Below the pieces are notes generated by a model, which was not told the origin of the DNA, did not search any database, and was given only the letters and a program-made list of their open reading frames with translations. A program made the position numbers and the translations under genes. From NCBI RefSeq assembly GCF_002154725.1, contig NZ_MTAW01000162.1, positions 1 through 64,000 on the forward strand: 64,000 nt of DNA, written 5' to 3'. The stretch is from Nostoc sp. 106C (GTDB lineage Bacteria > Cyanobacteriota > Cyanobacteriia > Cyanobacteriales > Nostocaceae). Positions 34,849 through 43,944 of the stretch are shown here, in pieces. The first letter of the stretch is position 1; each line of letters opens with the position of its first letter.

Positions 34849-35971
34849 GAGTAAGTTCCTCCTTTTTCCCTAAGATACCTTGTGGACGCCAAATCATCAG
34901 TACCATCAAAATTAAACCGATAACCATGATGCGAAATGCACCCAGACGTGCTTCGTCAAGGGGAATGATTTTGGGTAAGACTTCGCGAGTAATAGCATCA
35001 TAAGCAAAGTAAACCACCGCACCCAAAATTGTGCCGATATTATTACCAGAACCGCCTAAAATCACCATGATCCAAGCGTCAAAAGTTAGCTGTGGTTGGA
35101 AATTATCCGGGTAAATCGCGCTGAGTTGCCAAGCGAAGAAACTACCAGCAATCCCCGCGATCGCACCGCCTAACATCAGCGATTGTAATTTATACCAAAA
35201 AACATTTTTCCCTAGGGCTTTGGGAATTTCCTCATCTTCGCGGATAGCTTTGAGAACTCGACCCCAAGGCGATCGCACCAACATTTCCAAGCGCCAGAAT
35301 ACAAATGCTAATACCAACAGCGATACCAGCATTAAACCCGCTTTAGGAATGTAGTTGTACAGGGTGATGATCCCAGAAATATAAATAATTACTGCCAACA
35401 ACCCCAAAATTATCCCCACTCCCAAACGGGATGCGAATTCTTGTTTGCTAGTTTTTCTCGTTAATGTCTCAGTCACACCAGAAACTCTGGTAGTGCGAAT
35501 CCAGCGCCACAACGAAAACAAAGTTACAGCCAAAAGCAGCGTCAGCAGCCCCATCATCAGCAATCTAAAAAACAAATTGGGTGTTGTGGATAGAGGTATA
35601 GCGTAACTTTGGACACCAAACGCCCCAGATATCCAAGTGTCGCCCACAGGTAAATCCTGGTTATTCACCACCAAACGAATTAGTTCTCCCACACCGATGG
35701 TGACAATTCCCAGATAATCTTCTCGCAAGCGCAGAGTAGCGAAACCAATTACCAAGCCCAACAAGGCGGCGACAATTGCCCCAATAATTGCCGACACTAG
35801 TAGAGGAACGCCTTTAAAGCTTAACAATACTGTTGTGTATGCTCCTAAGGTCATAAAAGCAATATGACCAAAGTTAATTAACCCCGTAAAGCCCCACTGC
35901 AAGTTAAGTCCCAAACCGAACAGTGCAAAAGTGGCTGTAGAAATTGCTAGGAAGATTAAATATTCAAACAT
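34838..35971 (-). CDS. natC: Neutral amino acid ABC transporter permease NatC (LivM type)
   Basis: Membrane permease of the same transporter as natA. 377 residues with about ten membrane helices, the LivM motifs LGLNLQWGFTGLINFGHIAF and SPWGRVLKAIREDEEIPKAL (EAA-like loop contacting the ATPase), and GGSGNNIGTILGAV. It is longer than the E. coli LivM core because of the central segment (about 150-230). The start is the ATG at 35971; heptamer repeats lie directly upstream (35978-36017), so the promoter may have been displaced. Confidence 0.9.
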   Translation of the reverse strand: MFEYLIFLAISTATFALFGLGLNLQWGFTGLINFGHIAFMTLGAYTTVLLSFKGVPLLVSAIIGAIVAALLGLVIGFATLRLREDYLGIVTIGVGELIRLVVNNQDLPVGDTWISGAFGVQSYAIPLSTTPNLFFRLLMMGLLTLLLAVTLFSLWRWIRTTRVSGVTETLTRKTSKQEFASRLGVGIILGLLAVIIYISGIITLYNYIPKAGLMLVSLLVLAFVFWRLEMLVRSPWGRVLKAIREDEEIPKALGKNVFWYKLQSLMLGGAIAGIAGSFFAWQLSAIYPDNFQPQLTFDAWIMVILGGSGNNIGTILGAVVYFAYDAITREVLPKIIPLDEARLGAFRIMVIGLILMVLMIWRPQGILGKKEELTLGK

Positions 35972-35977
35972 ATAAAA

Positions 35978-36017
35978 TTAGTCATTTGTCATTAATCATT
36001 TGCCATTAGCCATTCTC
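35978..36017. repeat. Short tandem repeat, TCATTTG/CCATTAG heptamers
   Basis: Five or six diverged units of GTCATTT, ATCATTT and GCCATTA directly upstream of natC. Confidence 0.7.
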
Positions 36018-36275
36018 CGTGTCCCTAAGTCACCGCGTCTTCCTCATCTCCCTCATCCTGGTAAGTGAATAGATTGTAGTGTAGAGGATCGTACCGTCTT
36101 GCGGTTAACCATTGCCAATTTTGTGGGCATACTATGGTTGGGTTAGGGGTAATAACTGAATGTGTAAGAATCCTGTTTGATTTAAAAAAAATGTTGTACT
36201 CCTCTACCTGCCTTGTTTCCTGTTGTCTATTAAGAGCCTCTACAACTAAGTTCACAAATCAAGTAGGAGTGCTAT

Positions 36276-36473
36276 ATGAATTTGCTGCGAACGAGAATCC
36301 ATCACTTAATCGAGCAGTTAGAGGATGAAGATCTGCAAAGCACTTGGGACGTTGTTCACAACCTGCATTGTGACTTTTATATGCTGAAAGCTATAGAACA
36401 AGTCAAGCGATCGCAGCAACCGTGGGACATCTTAACCCAAGATGAAGCGATTCGACTGTTAATGTTTTTCTGA
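36276..36473 (+). CDS. Putative antitoxin of a RelE-type pair
   Basis: A 65-residue helical protein (LIEQLEDEDLQSTWDVVHNL, then KAIEQVKRSQQPWDILTQDE) with the length and charge of cyanobacterial antitoxin partners. The next gene, ten bases downstream, is RelE-like. No AbrB, RHH or HTH signature is clear, so the call rests on context. The pair sits between natC and pgi. Confidence 0.55.
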   Translation: MNLLRTRIHHLIEQLEDEDLQSTWDVVHNLHCDFYMLKAIEQVKRSQQPWDILTQDEAIRLLMFF

Positions 36474-36483
36474 GTGACGCCTT

Positions 36484-36741
36484 GTGATTGTAGAAGTGCG
36501 CTATGCCAGATCTTTTTTATTAGATCTGAAGAATTTAGAACCATCTGCCTATGAGCAGGTGTATGAATTTGTCTTTGCCGAGTTTCCTCACCACTGGCAG
36601 ATGCGTTCTGTCCCAGAACTGCGGCAACTTGATGATGAGGGTATATTTCACCGCTTCACCATAGATAATTATTTAATTGGGATAGAAGTCAGAGGTGAAA
36701 TTGTTAAATTTTTACGTGTCATACCTATGCCAGATGTCTAA
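36484..36741 (+). CDS. RelE/ParE-like toxin
   Basis: An 85-residue protein with the RelE/ParE fold pattern: VEVRYARSFLLDLKNLEPSA, a central loop, GIFHRFTIDNYLIGIEVRGE and the final strand IVKFLRVIPMPDV. RelE-type toxins cleave ribosome-bound mRNA and ParE-type ones target gyrase; the sequence does not decide. It starts at a GTG ten bases after the partner's stop. Confidence is moderate because small families of this type are diverse. Confidence 0.65.
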   Translation: MIVEVRYARSFLLDLKNLEPSAYEQVYEFVFAEFPHHWQMRSVPELRQLDDEGIFHRFTIDNYLIGIEVRGEIVKFLRVIPMPDV

Positions 36742-36846
36742 GGGCAGAAGTTATGTCAACACTTAAAACTGTATAAGGCAAAGCAGGGATCGCTATAACC
36801 TTACATTAAACTGGTTTTTGAAAAACACTTTACTTGAGATTTCCCT

Positions 36847-38433
36847 ATGGATGCTAGGGCACTTTGGCAACGATACCAGAATTGGTTATATTTCCACGAG
36901 GGATTAGGACTGTACTTAGATGTAAGTCGGATGCGGTTTGATGATGCCTTTGTGGAATCGTTGCGGCCGAAGTTTGATAAGGCGTTTGCGGATATGGCAG
37001 CACTCGAGAAGGGTGCGATCGCTAATCCGGACGAAAATCGCATGGTTGGACATTACTGGCTGCGAAATCCTGATTTAGCACCTACTCCAGAACTTACACA
37101 AGAAATTGTTCAAACCTTAGAACAAATCGAAGCCTTTGCGGAAAAAATTCAAACAGGTGCTATTCATCCTCCCAGAGCTCAACGCTTCACTGATATTATC
37201 TCCATTGGCATCGGTGGTTCTGCCCTCGGTCCGGAATTTGTCGCTGAAGCCCTCTCGCCTGATTTTCCACCTCTGAAAATCCACTTTATCGACAATAGCG
37301 ATCCGGCAGGGATCGATCGCATTCTTACTCACTTGAGAAATAGCCTCGCCAGCACTTTAGTCTTGGTGATTTCTAAATCTGGGGGAACACCTGAGCCGCG
37401 CAACGGCATGATTGAAGTCAAAAAAGCCTATGCTGGGCAAAATTTGGAGTTTGCCCAATATGCCGTAGCTATTACCAGCGTGGATAGTAACTTAGACAAA
37501 TTAGCTAAAGCTGAAGGCTGGCTAGCTAGGTTTCCTATGTATGACTGGGTGGGAGGACGCACTTCAGAAATGTCTGCTGTTGGCTTAGTACCAGCCGCAT
37601 TGCAAGGCATTGATATTCGCGCCATGCTAGAGGGTGCCAAAGAGATGGATGATGCCACCCGACAAGCTGACATCAAAAATAACCCAGCGGCGCTACTTGC
37701 CTTATCTTGGTACTTTTCTGGCAATGGCAAGGGTGAAAAAGACATGGTTGTGCTTCCCTACAAGGACAGCTTGCTTTTGTTCAGCCGCTATTTGCAACAG
37801 CTGGTAATGGAATCTTTGGGTAAGGAAAAAGACTTAGATGGTAACACCGTCTATCAAGGTATCGCCGTTTACGGTAACAAAGGCTCAACGGATCAACATG
37901 CCTATGTTCAGCAGTTGCGCGAAGGTGTACCAAATTTCTTCGCTACCTTAATCGAAGTTTTAGAAGATCGTAAAAGTCCATCTCCAGAAATCGATCCCGG
38001 TGTGACATCAGGCGATTACCTCTCTGGCTTTCTGCAAGGAACTCGACAAGCGCTTTACGAAAATCACCGCGACTCAATTACAGTCACCATTCCCCAAGTT
38101 AATGCTCGTACTGTTGGGGCGTTAATTGCTTTGTATGAGCGTGCTGTTGGCTTGTATGCTAGCTTGGTCAACATTAACGCTTACCATCAACCAGGGGTAG
38201 AAGCTGGTAAAAAAGCTGCCGCCGCTATTCTTGACTTACAAAAACGCGTCATAGAAGTGCTGCAAAAGGAAAAATCTGCACTTTCTTTAGAAGAAATTGC
38301 TGAGAAAGCAGGCGCAGCCGAACAAACAGAGGCAATTTACATAATTCTGCGTCACTTGCACGCCAATCAGCGAGGTGTGGTGTTGCATGGTAATCTTGGA
38401 CAACCCAGCAGTTTAAAAGTTTCTGCCGACTGA
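36847..38433 (+). CDS. pgi: Glucose-6-phosphate isomerase
   Basis: Interconverts glucose-6-phosphate and fructose-6-phosphate, joining photosynthetic carbon, the oxidative pentose phosphate pathway and glycogen. 528 residues: [19 protein letters not shown], the phosphate-binding [28 protein letters not shown] and [12 protein letters not shown]. The C-terminal extension (about 450-528) is a small helical domain found in cyanobacterial members. A strong terminator follows at 38473-38496. Confidence 0.97.
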   Translation: MDARALWQRYQNWLYFHEGLGLYLDVSRMRFDDAFVESLRPKFDKAFADMAALEKGAIANPDENRMVGHYWLRNPDLAPTPELTQEIVQTLEQIEAFAEKIQTGAIHPPRAQRFTDIISIGIGGSALGPEFVAEALSPDFPPLKIHFIDNSDPAGIDRILTHLRNSLASTLVLVISKSGGTPEPRNGMIEVKKAYAGQNLEFAQYAVAITSVDSNLDKLAKAEGWLARFPMYDWVGGRTSEMSAVGLVPAALQGIDIRAMLEGAKEMDDATRQADIKNNPAALLALSWYFSGNGKGEKDMVVLPYKDSLLLFSRYLQQLVMESLGKEKDLDGNTVYQGIAVYGNKGSTDQHAYVQQLREGVPNFFATLIEVLEDRKSPSPEIDPGVTSGDYLSGFLQGTRQALYENHRDSITVTIPQVNARTVGALIALYERAVGLYASLVNINAYHQPGVEAGKKAAAAILDLQKRVIEVLQKEKSALSLEEIAEKAGAAEQTEAIYIILRHLHANQRGVVLHGNLGQPSSLKVSAD

Positions 38434-38472
38434 CGAATATATCTAGAACATCAATCTGACTCTCTTCCCCTA

Positions 38473-38496
38473 TTGTTGCCAATGCAACAATTTTTT
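38473..38496 (+). terminator. Intrinsic terminator of pgi
   Basis: TTGTTGC-CAAT-GCAACAA hairpin (38473-38490) followed by six T residues. A second, longer inverted repeat (TTAAGCATCCGAA at 38501-38513 / TTCGGATGCTTAA at 38538-38550) lies just beyond. Confidence 0.85.
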
Positions 38497-38654
38497 ATGG
38501 TTAAGCATCCGAAGAATTGAAGCTCAAACTTCTATTGTTCGGATGCTTAACTTATTTACAGCAGTTTTCATATTTTTAGACACACTCTTGTATTCGCCTC
38601 TGCGACTCTGCGGCTCTGCGTGATAAAAAAGTTGAATCCCACCAACGGAATTGA

Positions 38655-39470
38655 CTATACATTTAAACTCTTAATTATTTGAGACAAATGCTCGATAAAA
38701 TCTTCATCAGCCCAGTAACCGTCATGGCTTTGGGGATTCCAGGATTGCCAAAGATTACCTGAATCAATTTCTATATCCTTTTCTACTACTAAATCATAAG
38801 AAGGAGATAAAGGTTTCAATGGCCATCCTAAAACATCATCTTTGTCGTAATAGTTAAACCATTTAAAATTAGGTTTAGGCTTTGGAATTGCTACAATCTC
38901 TGCAAATCCAGCCACAAATAAGGGAATATTGCAGCCAGTTGTAAAGAGATATCGGAGAGATTTCAATTTCAAAAAATCTTCTTGTTCTGGTGGAAATTCT
39001 GGATAATCAGGGCTACCTACCTGCCAAATACCTTTATTTTTTTGAGTATCCCAAAGATAGTTAGAGATAACTTGGCAACCTAAAGAATGAGCTAAAATGA
39101 TGATAGGTACATCATTAGTAGAAAATTGTTCTCTGGCAATTTTTAAAGAATAAATAATAGATTTTTGAATTTTTTTGTATACACTGCCATCATCGGTTGC
39201 CCGATGTTCTATTGCAGATGCATCGCTAAATCCAAACAGCATAAATTTTCGCAAATCTTGCCATGATAGTGGTGCGCTTTGCCGCATTTTCTGCCAAACA
39301 TTATATTGGTAATCTTGCAGATCGGACTGATAGTGAATTGGCTCAAAGTGAACTTTAGCCCAAATATCTTTACCTAAAGGTTTTTCTAGAGACTGTTTGA
39401 GAATTTGATAATAGTTTTTATCAGTTTCTCCCATACCATGTATAGTGAGAAATGCTAATTTTTTAGCCAT
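38655..39470 (-). CDS. Putative alpha/beta hydrolase
   Basis: A 271-residue protein with alpha/beta-hydrolase features: the oxyanion-side AFLTIHGMGETDK at the N-terminus, the nucleophile elbow IIILAHSLGCQVIS, and a late acidic/His segment (WQSWNPQSHDGYW) that may supply the catalytic His. The substrate is unknown. It is orphaned between pgi and a repeat-rich gap. It has no signal peptide, so it is probably cytosolic. Confidence 0.7.
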   Translation of the reverse strand: MAKKLAFLTIHGMGETDKNYYQILKQSLEKPLGKDIWAKVHFEPIHYQSDLQDYQYNVWQKMRQSAPLSWQDLRKFMLFGFSDASAIEHRATDDGSVYKKIQKSIIYSLKIAREQFSTNDVPIIILAHSLGCQVISNYLWDTQKNKGIWQVGSPDYPEFPPEQEDFLKLKSLRYLFTTGCNIPLFVAGFAEIVAIPKPKPNFKWFNYYDKDDVLGWPLKPLSPSYDLVVEKDIEIDSGNLWQSWNPQSHDGYWADEDFIEHLSQIIKSLNV

Positions 39471-39589
39471 AAATGAATTACTGAAGCGTGTGAGTCTGGT
39501 TAGTTTATCAGGAGTTTATGCAATAGAGGATGCGGGGTATTGGGGTCATCGCATTTATGTTTCTGTTAAATTAATTTAAGCTTGAGCGA

Positions 39590-39616
39590 TGTCTACGACG
39601 GGCTACGCCTATGTAC
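39590..39616. repeat. Small repeat word GCGATGTCTACGACGGGCTACGCCTA
   Basis: The GCGATGTCTACG word recurs at about 40405 followed by GGGCTACGCCTACGC; it is a common GC-rich intergenic element here. Confidence 0.5.
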
Positions 39617-39727
39617 CCATTGGCATGAAAAATTGTGTTCATATCTATATGTCTGGAAATATCTTCAAGAATTTGATAGATGTAAAATGAATTCAAAGCA
39701 GTAACCAGAATTGAGGTTAAAAGTGTG

Positions 39728-40042
39728 ATGCAATCAACACCAAAACAACCTGCACGTAGAGGACGAATTTTTCCAGAACGAACTTTATCGCCAGAGGAAT
39801 TGGCTAGGTGTAAAGCTGAAGATGAAGCATTTGATCGGCGTTGCTGGGCAATTTTTGAGCGTGTACGTCCCGATTTAATTCAAGAACACTATGGCTGGTA
39901 TGTTGGCGTAGAGCCTGATAGTGGTGATTACTTCATTGATGCAGATAGAATGCAAGCTCACAAAAAAGTTCTTGAGAAATACCCTAATAAAGACCATTTT
40001 GTATATTGCCTTAATGAGACAGGAACTACTGGCAGAATATGA
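39728..40042 (+). CDS. Hypothetical partner of a retropepsin-like gene
   Basis: A 104-residue charged protein that I do not recognise: Pro/Arg-rich start (RRGRIFPERTLSPEELARCK), then EHYGWYVGVEPDSGDYFIDA and a C-terminal FVYCLNETGTTGRI. The stop codon overlaps the start of the aspartyl protease-like gene (ATGA, 40039-40042), so the two are translated together. The WYVGVEPDSGDYFIDAD segment resembles short DUF5678-like proteins often paired with such genes. Confidence 0.65.
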   Translation: MQSTPKQPARRGRIFPERTLSPEELARCKAEDEAFDRRCWAIFERVRPDLIQEHYGWYVGVEPDSGDYFIDADRMQAHKKVLEKYPNKDHFVYCLNETGTTGRI

Positions 40043-40401
40043 TTCAGGGTATTTTTGGTAGTGAGGGGCAGCTATTTTTTGAAATAGATTTGATTACTAA
40101 TGATGGACTAAATCTGCCTGTAGCTGCCATGTTAGATACTGGTTTTACAGGCTTTTTAGCTATGAATAAGCAAGATGTAAATGATCTAAATTGGCTTTAC
40201 GTTGGTAAAGAACGTTTGCGAACTGCACAGGGAGAAACAAAATTTTTAATTTATTCAGGTACGATACTCTTGGATGGACAGGAGTATCAAATTCCTGTTT
40301 ATGCAGGGGATGAAATTACAGAGGTATTGTTAGGTTCAGAGTGGTTGAAGATTTTACCGTTAGTGGTGAATTATCAGGTTGGAATATTGACGTTTGGATA
40401 A
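40039..40401 (+). CDS. Retropepsin-like aspartyl protease domain protein
   Basis: A 120-residue single-domain protein with the clan AA catalytic motif AAMLDTGFTGFLAM (DTGF in place of DTGA) and a second strand pattern VLLGSEWLKILPLVV. A homodimer would form the active site, as in retroviral proteases. Its target is unknown. Translational coupling to the 104-residue gene upstream suggests a working pair. Downstream lies a repeat (40405-40500). Confidence 0.8.
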   Translation: MIQGIFGSEGQLFFEIDLITNDGLNLPVAAMLDTGFTGFLAMNKQDVNDLNWLYVGKERLRTAQGETKFLIYSGTILLDGQEYQIPVYAGDEITEVLLGSEWLKILPLVVNYQVGILTFG

Positions 40402-40404
40402 AAG

Positions 40405-40500
40405 CGATGTCTACGATGGTTACTGAGCTTGCCGAAGTGCGGGCTACGCCTACGCACTTTTGAAACGAATCGCGAAGTACGCAAAGGGTGCGAAGGTACA
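40405..40500. repeat. GC-rich dispersed repeat between convergent genes
   Basis: Begins GCGATGTCTACG, contains GGGCTACGCCTACGC and GAAGTACGCAAAGGGTGCGAAG. It shares words with the element at 39590. Confidence 0.5.
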
Positions 40501-40504
40501 AGAA

Positions 40505-41980
40505 CTAAAGGGGTAAGTCGCGCAGATAATAAAAGCGATCGCTCTTCCAATCACTTCCCCTTTCCCGTCCTAAATAGCCTGTTAATGGTGAGGAAAGTTC
40601 AAGAACAAACTCTCTAACTGTCTCATCAGTGTGCTTAGGGTTGTGCTTTGCATTGTAATGAGCGCGAATTTCGGTCACTGTAAAACACTGAGGTGTAGCT
40701 TGTGAACTTTCGTTATCCTGCTCAGAAAGTTCTTTCACTGTTTTGATGATCTGCGATCGCAACTTAATTTCCCTCTCAACTTTCTCAATATATTCATCAA
40801 TTTTATAGTCAATTTGTCCAGGCTTTAGATAGTGCTGTAATTCGACTAAATTAATGGCACCTGGATATTTGGCTTTGAATTCAACTAGCTTTTGTAGAGT
40901 CATTACATTTATAATACTGATTTTAGATATCTCAGCAGATTCTTTGAGATTTTTAGTAGGCTTACCTGGGCCAATAATCAACCGCATGGCTTGAAGATAA
41001 TTTTCTTTCAGATGCCTTTTACCAAGCCTATCTAATTCTTCTACTGCACGATCAGGAATGCTTTTACCAGCTTTACATTCGCAGACAAGAGAATAAGGTT
41101 GAGAGCAAAATAAGTCTAAGCCACCTGCACCACCTTTGTAAGCATCCTCAACCTTAAATCCTAAAAAATCAAGGCTACGGCGTGCAATATTTTCAAAATC
41201 TGTACCAGCTTGATAGTTATTTTTACCCTCATCTTGTTCGATGCTGCGATTACCTAATGCTGCAATTGTTTTAATCCATGTTAATTCTGTATTACTTGAC
41301 TGAGTAAGTAATTCACCACTCCAACCTAAAAAGATTTTGATATCATTTTCTAATTGTTGTGCGGCTGGATTGCTCATTGCTAGTTGTGCTAATGCACTTT
41401 GCAATTCTTCCCATTCAGGATTTAGAGGTGGTTCTAATTTTTCTAACTGGGATTTGCGTTGGATAAAAATGCGATCGCTTAATACGGATTTAGCTTCAGA
41501 ACCAGAAATATTAGATAAACTAACAAATTTACCTATTTTGTCTTGAATATTTGAATTAGCTGGAACTTGGTAGGGTTGAGGTAAATGGTAAACTCGCAAG
41601 TAAGCAAGAAAAATATTCTGTTGTTTCTGTATGATTGCCTCAAAAGCTTCTGGTTTCCATATTGTTAATTGAGATAAAACATCTAAAGGTTTAGTTTTAT
41701 CTAGAATTTGGCAAAGTTCGCATTTAGCCCACGCTTTAATTGAAACTGTCTCAGAATTCACTTGCTTGATAGCAGTTTGAGCGCTGGGTAAAAAATCTGC
41801 GCGGTAGTATTGCTCAAGCGAAAGTAGATTGGCTGATGTGTCAAGGGGATAAAGTGCAAATCTTTGCCCAGAACGAAGAAACATCTTAGGTAAAGCTGCA
41901 ACTGTTCGCCCCTGTATTAAGACTTCAATATCAGAGGCGGGTAGACACAGCGCTGTTGGTAGTGAAAACAGCTGATTCAT
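40505..41980 (-). CDS. DUF1802 protein with PD-(D/E)XK nuclease-like domain
   Basis: A 491-residue protein in two parts. The N-terminal part resembles DUF1802 (ASDIEVLIQGRTVAALPKMF, GQRFALYPLD). The middle part has a restriction-endonuclease-like core: Glu263 in GTDFENIARRSL, Asp289 in GAGGLDLFCS, and Glu301-x-Lys303 in LVCECKAGKS. C-terminal residues (about 400-491) form a helical region ending in REFVLELSSPLTGYLGRERG. It lies downstream of a AAA ATPase (30-base gap) and a winged-helix protein gene, so a DNA-processing or defence role is inferred. No methylase is nearby. Confidence 0.75.
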   Translation of the reverse strand: MNQLFSLPTALCLPASDIEVLIQGRTVAALPKMFLRSGQRFALYPLDTSANLLSLEQYYRADFLPSAQTAIKQVNSETVSIKAWAKCELCQILDKTKPLDVLSQLTIWKPEAFEAIIQKQQNIFLAYLRVYHLPQPYQVPANSNIQDKIGKFVSLSNISGSEAKSVLSDRIFIQRKSQLEKLEPPLNPEWEELQSALAQLAMSNPAAQQLENDIKIFLGWSGELLTQSSNTELTWIKTIAALGNRSIEQDEGKNNYQAGTDFENIARRSLDFLGFKVEDAYKGGAGGLDLFCSQPYSLVCECKAGKSIPDRAVEELDRLGKRHLKENYLQAMRLIIGPGKPTKNLKESAEISKISIINVMTLQKLVEFKAKYPGAINLVELQHYLKPGQIDYKIDEYIEKVEREIKLRSQIIKTVKELSEQDNESSQATPQCFTVTEIRAHYNAKHNPKHTDETVREFVLELSSPLTGYLGRERGSDWKSDRFYYLRDLPL

Positions 41981-42009
41981 TTATATTTATCTATAGATTA
42001 CAGTTAATA

Positions 42010-43902
42010 TTACTCAGCATTAGCAATAGGCTGAGGAATAGCGATAGGAAATTCATCATTAACCCAATAATCATAAGAAGGAGGGCTGATAATTTCTCGA
42101 ATGAGAGGATTATTTATTGCTATTTTTTTCTCCCTGATGAAGTCTAAAACCTGATTCCGAAACTCTATAATCTCTTTTTCGTCTGTGATACCGTAATTTT
42201 CAGTACCCCAGTAAACCCATGAGATAGCTACAAGAGTTTTAATATCTTCACTTTGTAGTGCTACCCACTTTCCGCCCTTTTTTTTGTCCAAAAGTATTCT
42301 CAATTTTTCTTTAGCTACTGTTGCACCTGGATTAATAATATTTGAGCGAATTAAACAACCACGAGTTAAGTTAAATGTTTCGTAGTCAATTAGTCGTTTC
42401 AATGCAGCGCCTACATTCGCACCGTCTTGCTGAACTATATCTACTCCTACCCTCAATTTATTCCGTTTGCCGATAATTTTACCGATAATCTTGAAATCCA
42501 TAAAGCCATTATTTGCTGCGCTAGGCTCTACTTCTTCCACTGATTCTATTGTTACTTCCTCTACAGTTTCCCCAATTAAGCTATAAAAGGAAAGCCAAAT
42601 AGCGTCGGAAATTGCTACCTCATTTCCTAATAATTCATCAATAGCCCCATTCACATCTGCCAATTCTTGTTGGTAGTATGTTTCAACCTGTGTTGGTTTA
42701 GGAGGAGGTGGTAGTGGTGGTGGTAGTGGTGATGGGTTATTATCAAAATTCTCTGCGCACCAATTTAAAACTACTCTAATAGTAGGTTTACCTTTACCAA
42801 ATTCTCTGAGTTTATTTTCATGAAATGGGTAGAGAGGATGAGGCGGATTTTGGTGATTTCTTTGATAAAAATCTTCTAACCATCTTTGAACAAGAGCAAT
42901 AATATCATCAGAATTTAGATATTTTAACTCAATTGGTTCTCTATCAGGTTGTTCACTTACTAATCTATCAATAGCTGCTTCAGCTTGTGGCAAAAATCTG
43001 ATTTGGTCATTCCAAGTTTCAGGATACATCGCCAGTAGGAAAACACCTCTTTTTAGATTGTTATATAGATCCTTAACTAAGCTTCCAATAACTTGTGCTG
43101 TTGTTAAACCATTTTCTGCAACGTCTGCGTTATCTAGTTCATCAAAGCAAATAATTGGAACTCTGTAATGACTAGTGATATCTAGAATTTGGCGAACATT
43201 ACGTAAGGATTCAGTCTCTCTATCCTCTTTTTTTAAATGTGGCAACCCCATTGCTTTAGCTTCTTCCTGTGTTATTTCTAAACCAGATAGCCAGCAATTT
43301 GCATAATTAACATGGGCAGGAGAAAGTGTCCACAAAATGGCTTGAACTATGTAAGGGTTGCTAATTTCAGGTAGTATTGGCAGAACAAGTTTCGTCAATT
43401 GTTCAACGAAATTGTTTGAGTATTTATTTAACCAATTTGGATATTGACTAATATAATGTTGTGGTGTGTAGTTCCATTGTTTTGCTTGGTTAATTAAAGC
43501 CGCCGCAATTTCTTGCCATTGCATCACATTTTGGCTACCAAAAGCTCTGAGGCTAGAGGCAACAGTCTGCAAAAATTCATACTTAATTTGATTTAAGTTG
43601 TCATATCTACTCATGTAGATAAATAAGCTACCATCTTCTGCCTGTAAACGATGGCGAATTCGACTAATAATATGGCTTTTACCTAGCCCTCTTTCTGCGA
43701 CAATTGTGATACCTGCGGTTGTACGCTGCCCTTTACGAATTTTTTCAACTGTCTCAAATACTGCATTAGATGCATGAGCATTAATTGAGGGTACGTCAGG
43801 AAAACTTTTACCCCATATTTGCTGCGGTTTAACAACCAGATGCCCTGCAAATGGGTTTTGTTTCTTAATCAGTTCATCAATGGTAGATGTTTGAGTAATC
43901 AT
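42010..43902 (-). CDS. AAA/STAND-type P-loop ATPase
   Basis: A 630-residue ATPase: Walker A AERGLGKSHII (Lys75), Walker B PIICFDELDNAD (251-262), and sensor-like RGVFLLAMYPETW. A proline-rich linker (about 390-404, PLPPPLPPPPKPT) separates it from a C-terminal domain with a nuclease- or HEPN-like appearance that I cannot name (about 410-630). The middle gene of a three-gene unit: the 226-residue winged-helix gene is 42 bases upstream, the DUF1802 gene 29 bases downstream. The GVDIVQQDGANVGAALKRLI segment may form a protein-protein interface. Confidence 0.8.
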   Translation of the reverse strand: MITQTSTIDELIKKQNPFAGHLVVKPQQIWGKSFPDVPSINAHASNAVFETVEKIRKGQRTTAGITIVAERGLGKSHIISRIRHRLQAEDGSLFIYMSRYDNLNQIKYEFLQTVASSLRAFGSQNVMQWQEIAAALINQAKQWNYTPQHYISQYPNWLNKYSNNFVEQLTKLVLPILPEISNPYIVQAILWTLSPAHVNYANCWLSGLEITQEEAKAMGLPHLKKEDRETESLRNVRQILDITSHYRVPIICFDELDNADVAENGLTTAQVIGSLVKDLYNNLKRGVFLLAMYPETWNDQIRFLPQAEAAIDRLVSEQPDREPIELKYLNSDDIIALVQRWLEDFYQRNHQNPPHPLYPFHENKLREFGKGKPTIRVVLNWCAENFDNNPSPLPPPLPPPPKPTQVETYYQQELADVNGAIDELLGNEVAISDAIWLSFYSLIGETVEEVTIESVEEVEPSAANNGFMDFKIIGKIIGKRNKLRVGVDIVQQDGANVGAALKRLIDYETFNLTRGCLIRSNIINPGATVAKEKLRILLDKKKGGKWVALQSEDIKTLVAISWVYWGTENYGITDEKEIIEFRNQVLDFIREKKIAINNPLIREIISPPSYDYWVNDEFPIAIPQPIANAE

Positions 43903-43944
43903 AATGGTATGGGGTTAATGAGTGAAGAGTCGAAGCAAGAAATA

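Noticed and set aside
36025-36255. 76-codon minus-strand frame between natC and the RelE-like pair
   Set aside because: No recognisable family, no ribosome site, and it lies in the leader of the plus-strand pair; composition is not coding-like.
40429-40617. 62-codon plus-strand frame
   Set aside because: It spans a dispersed repeat and the 3' end of the convergent DUF1802 gene.
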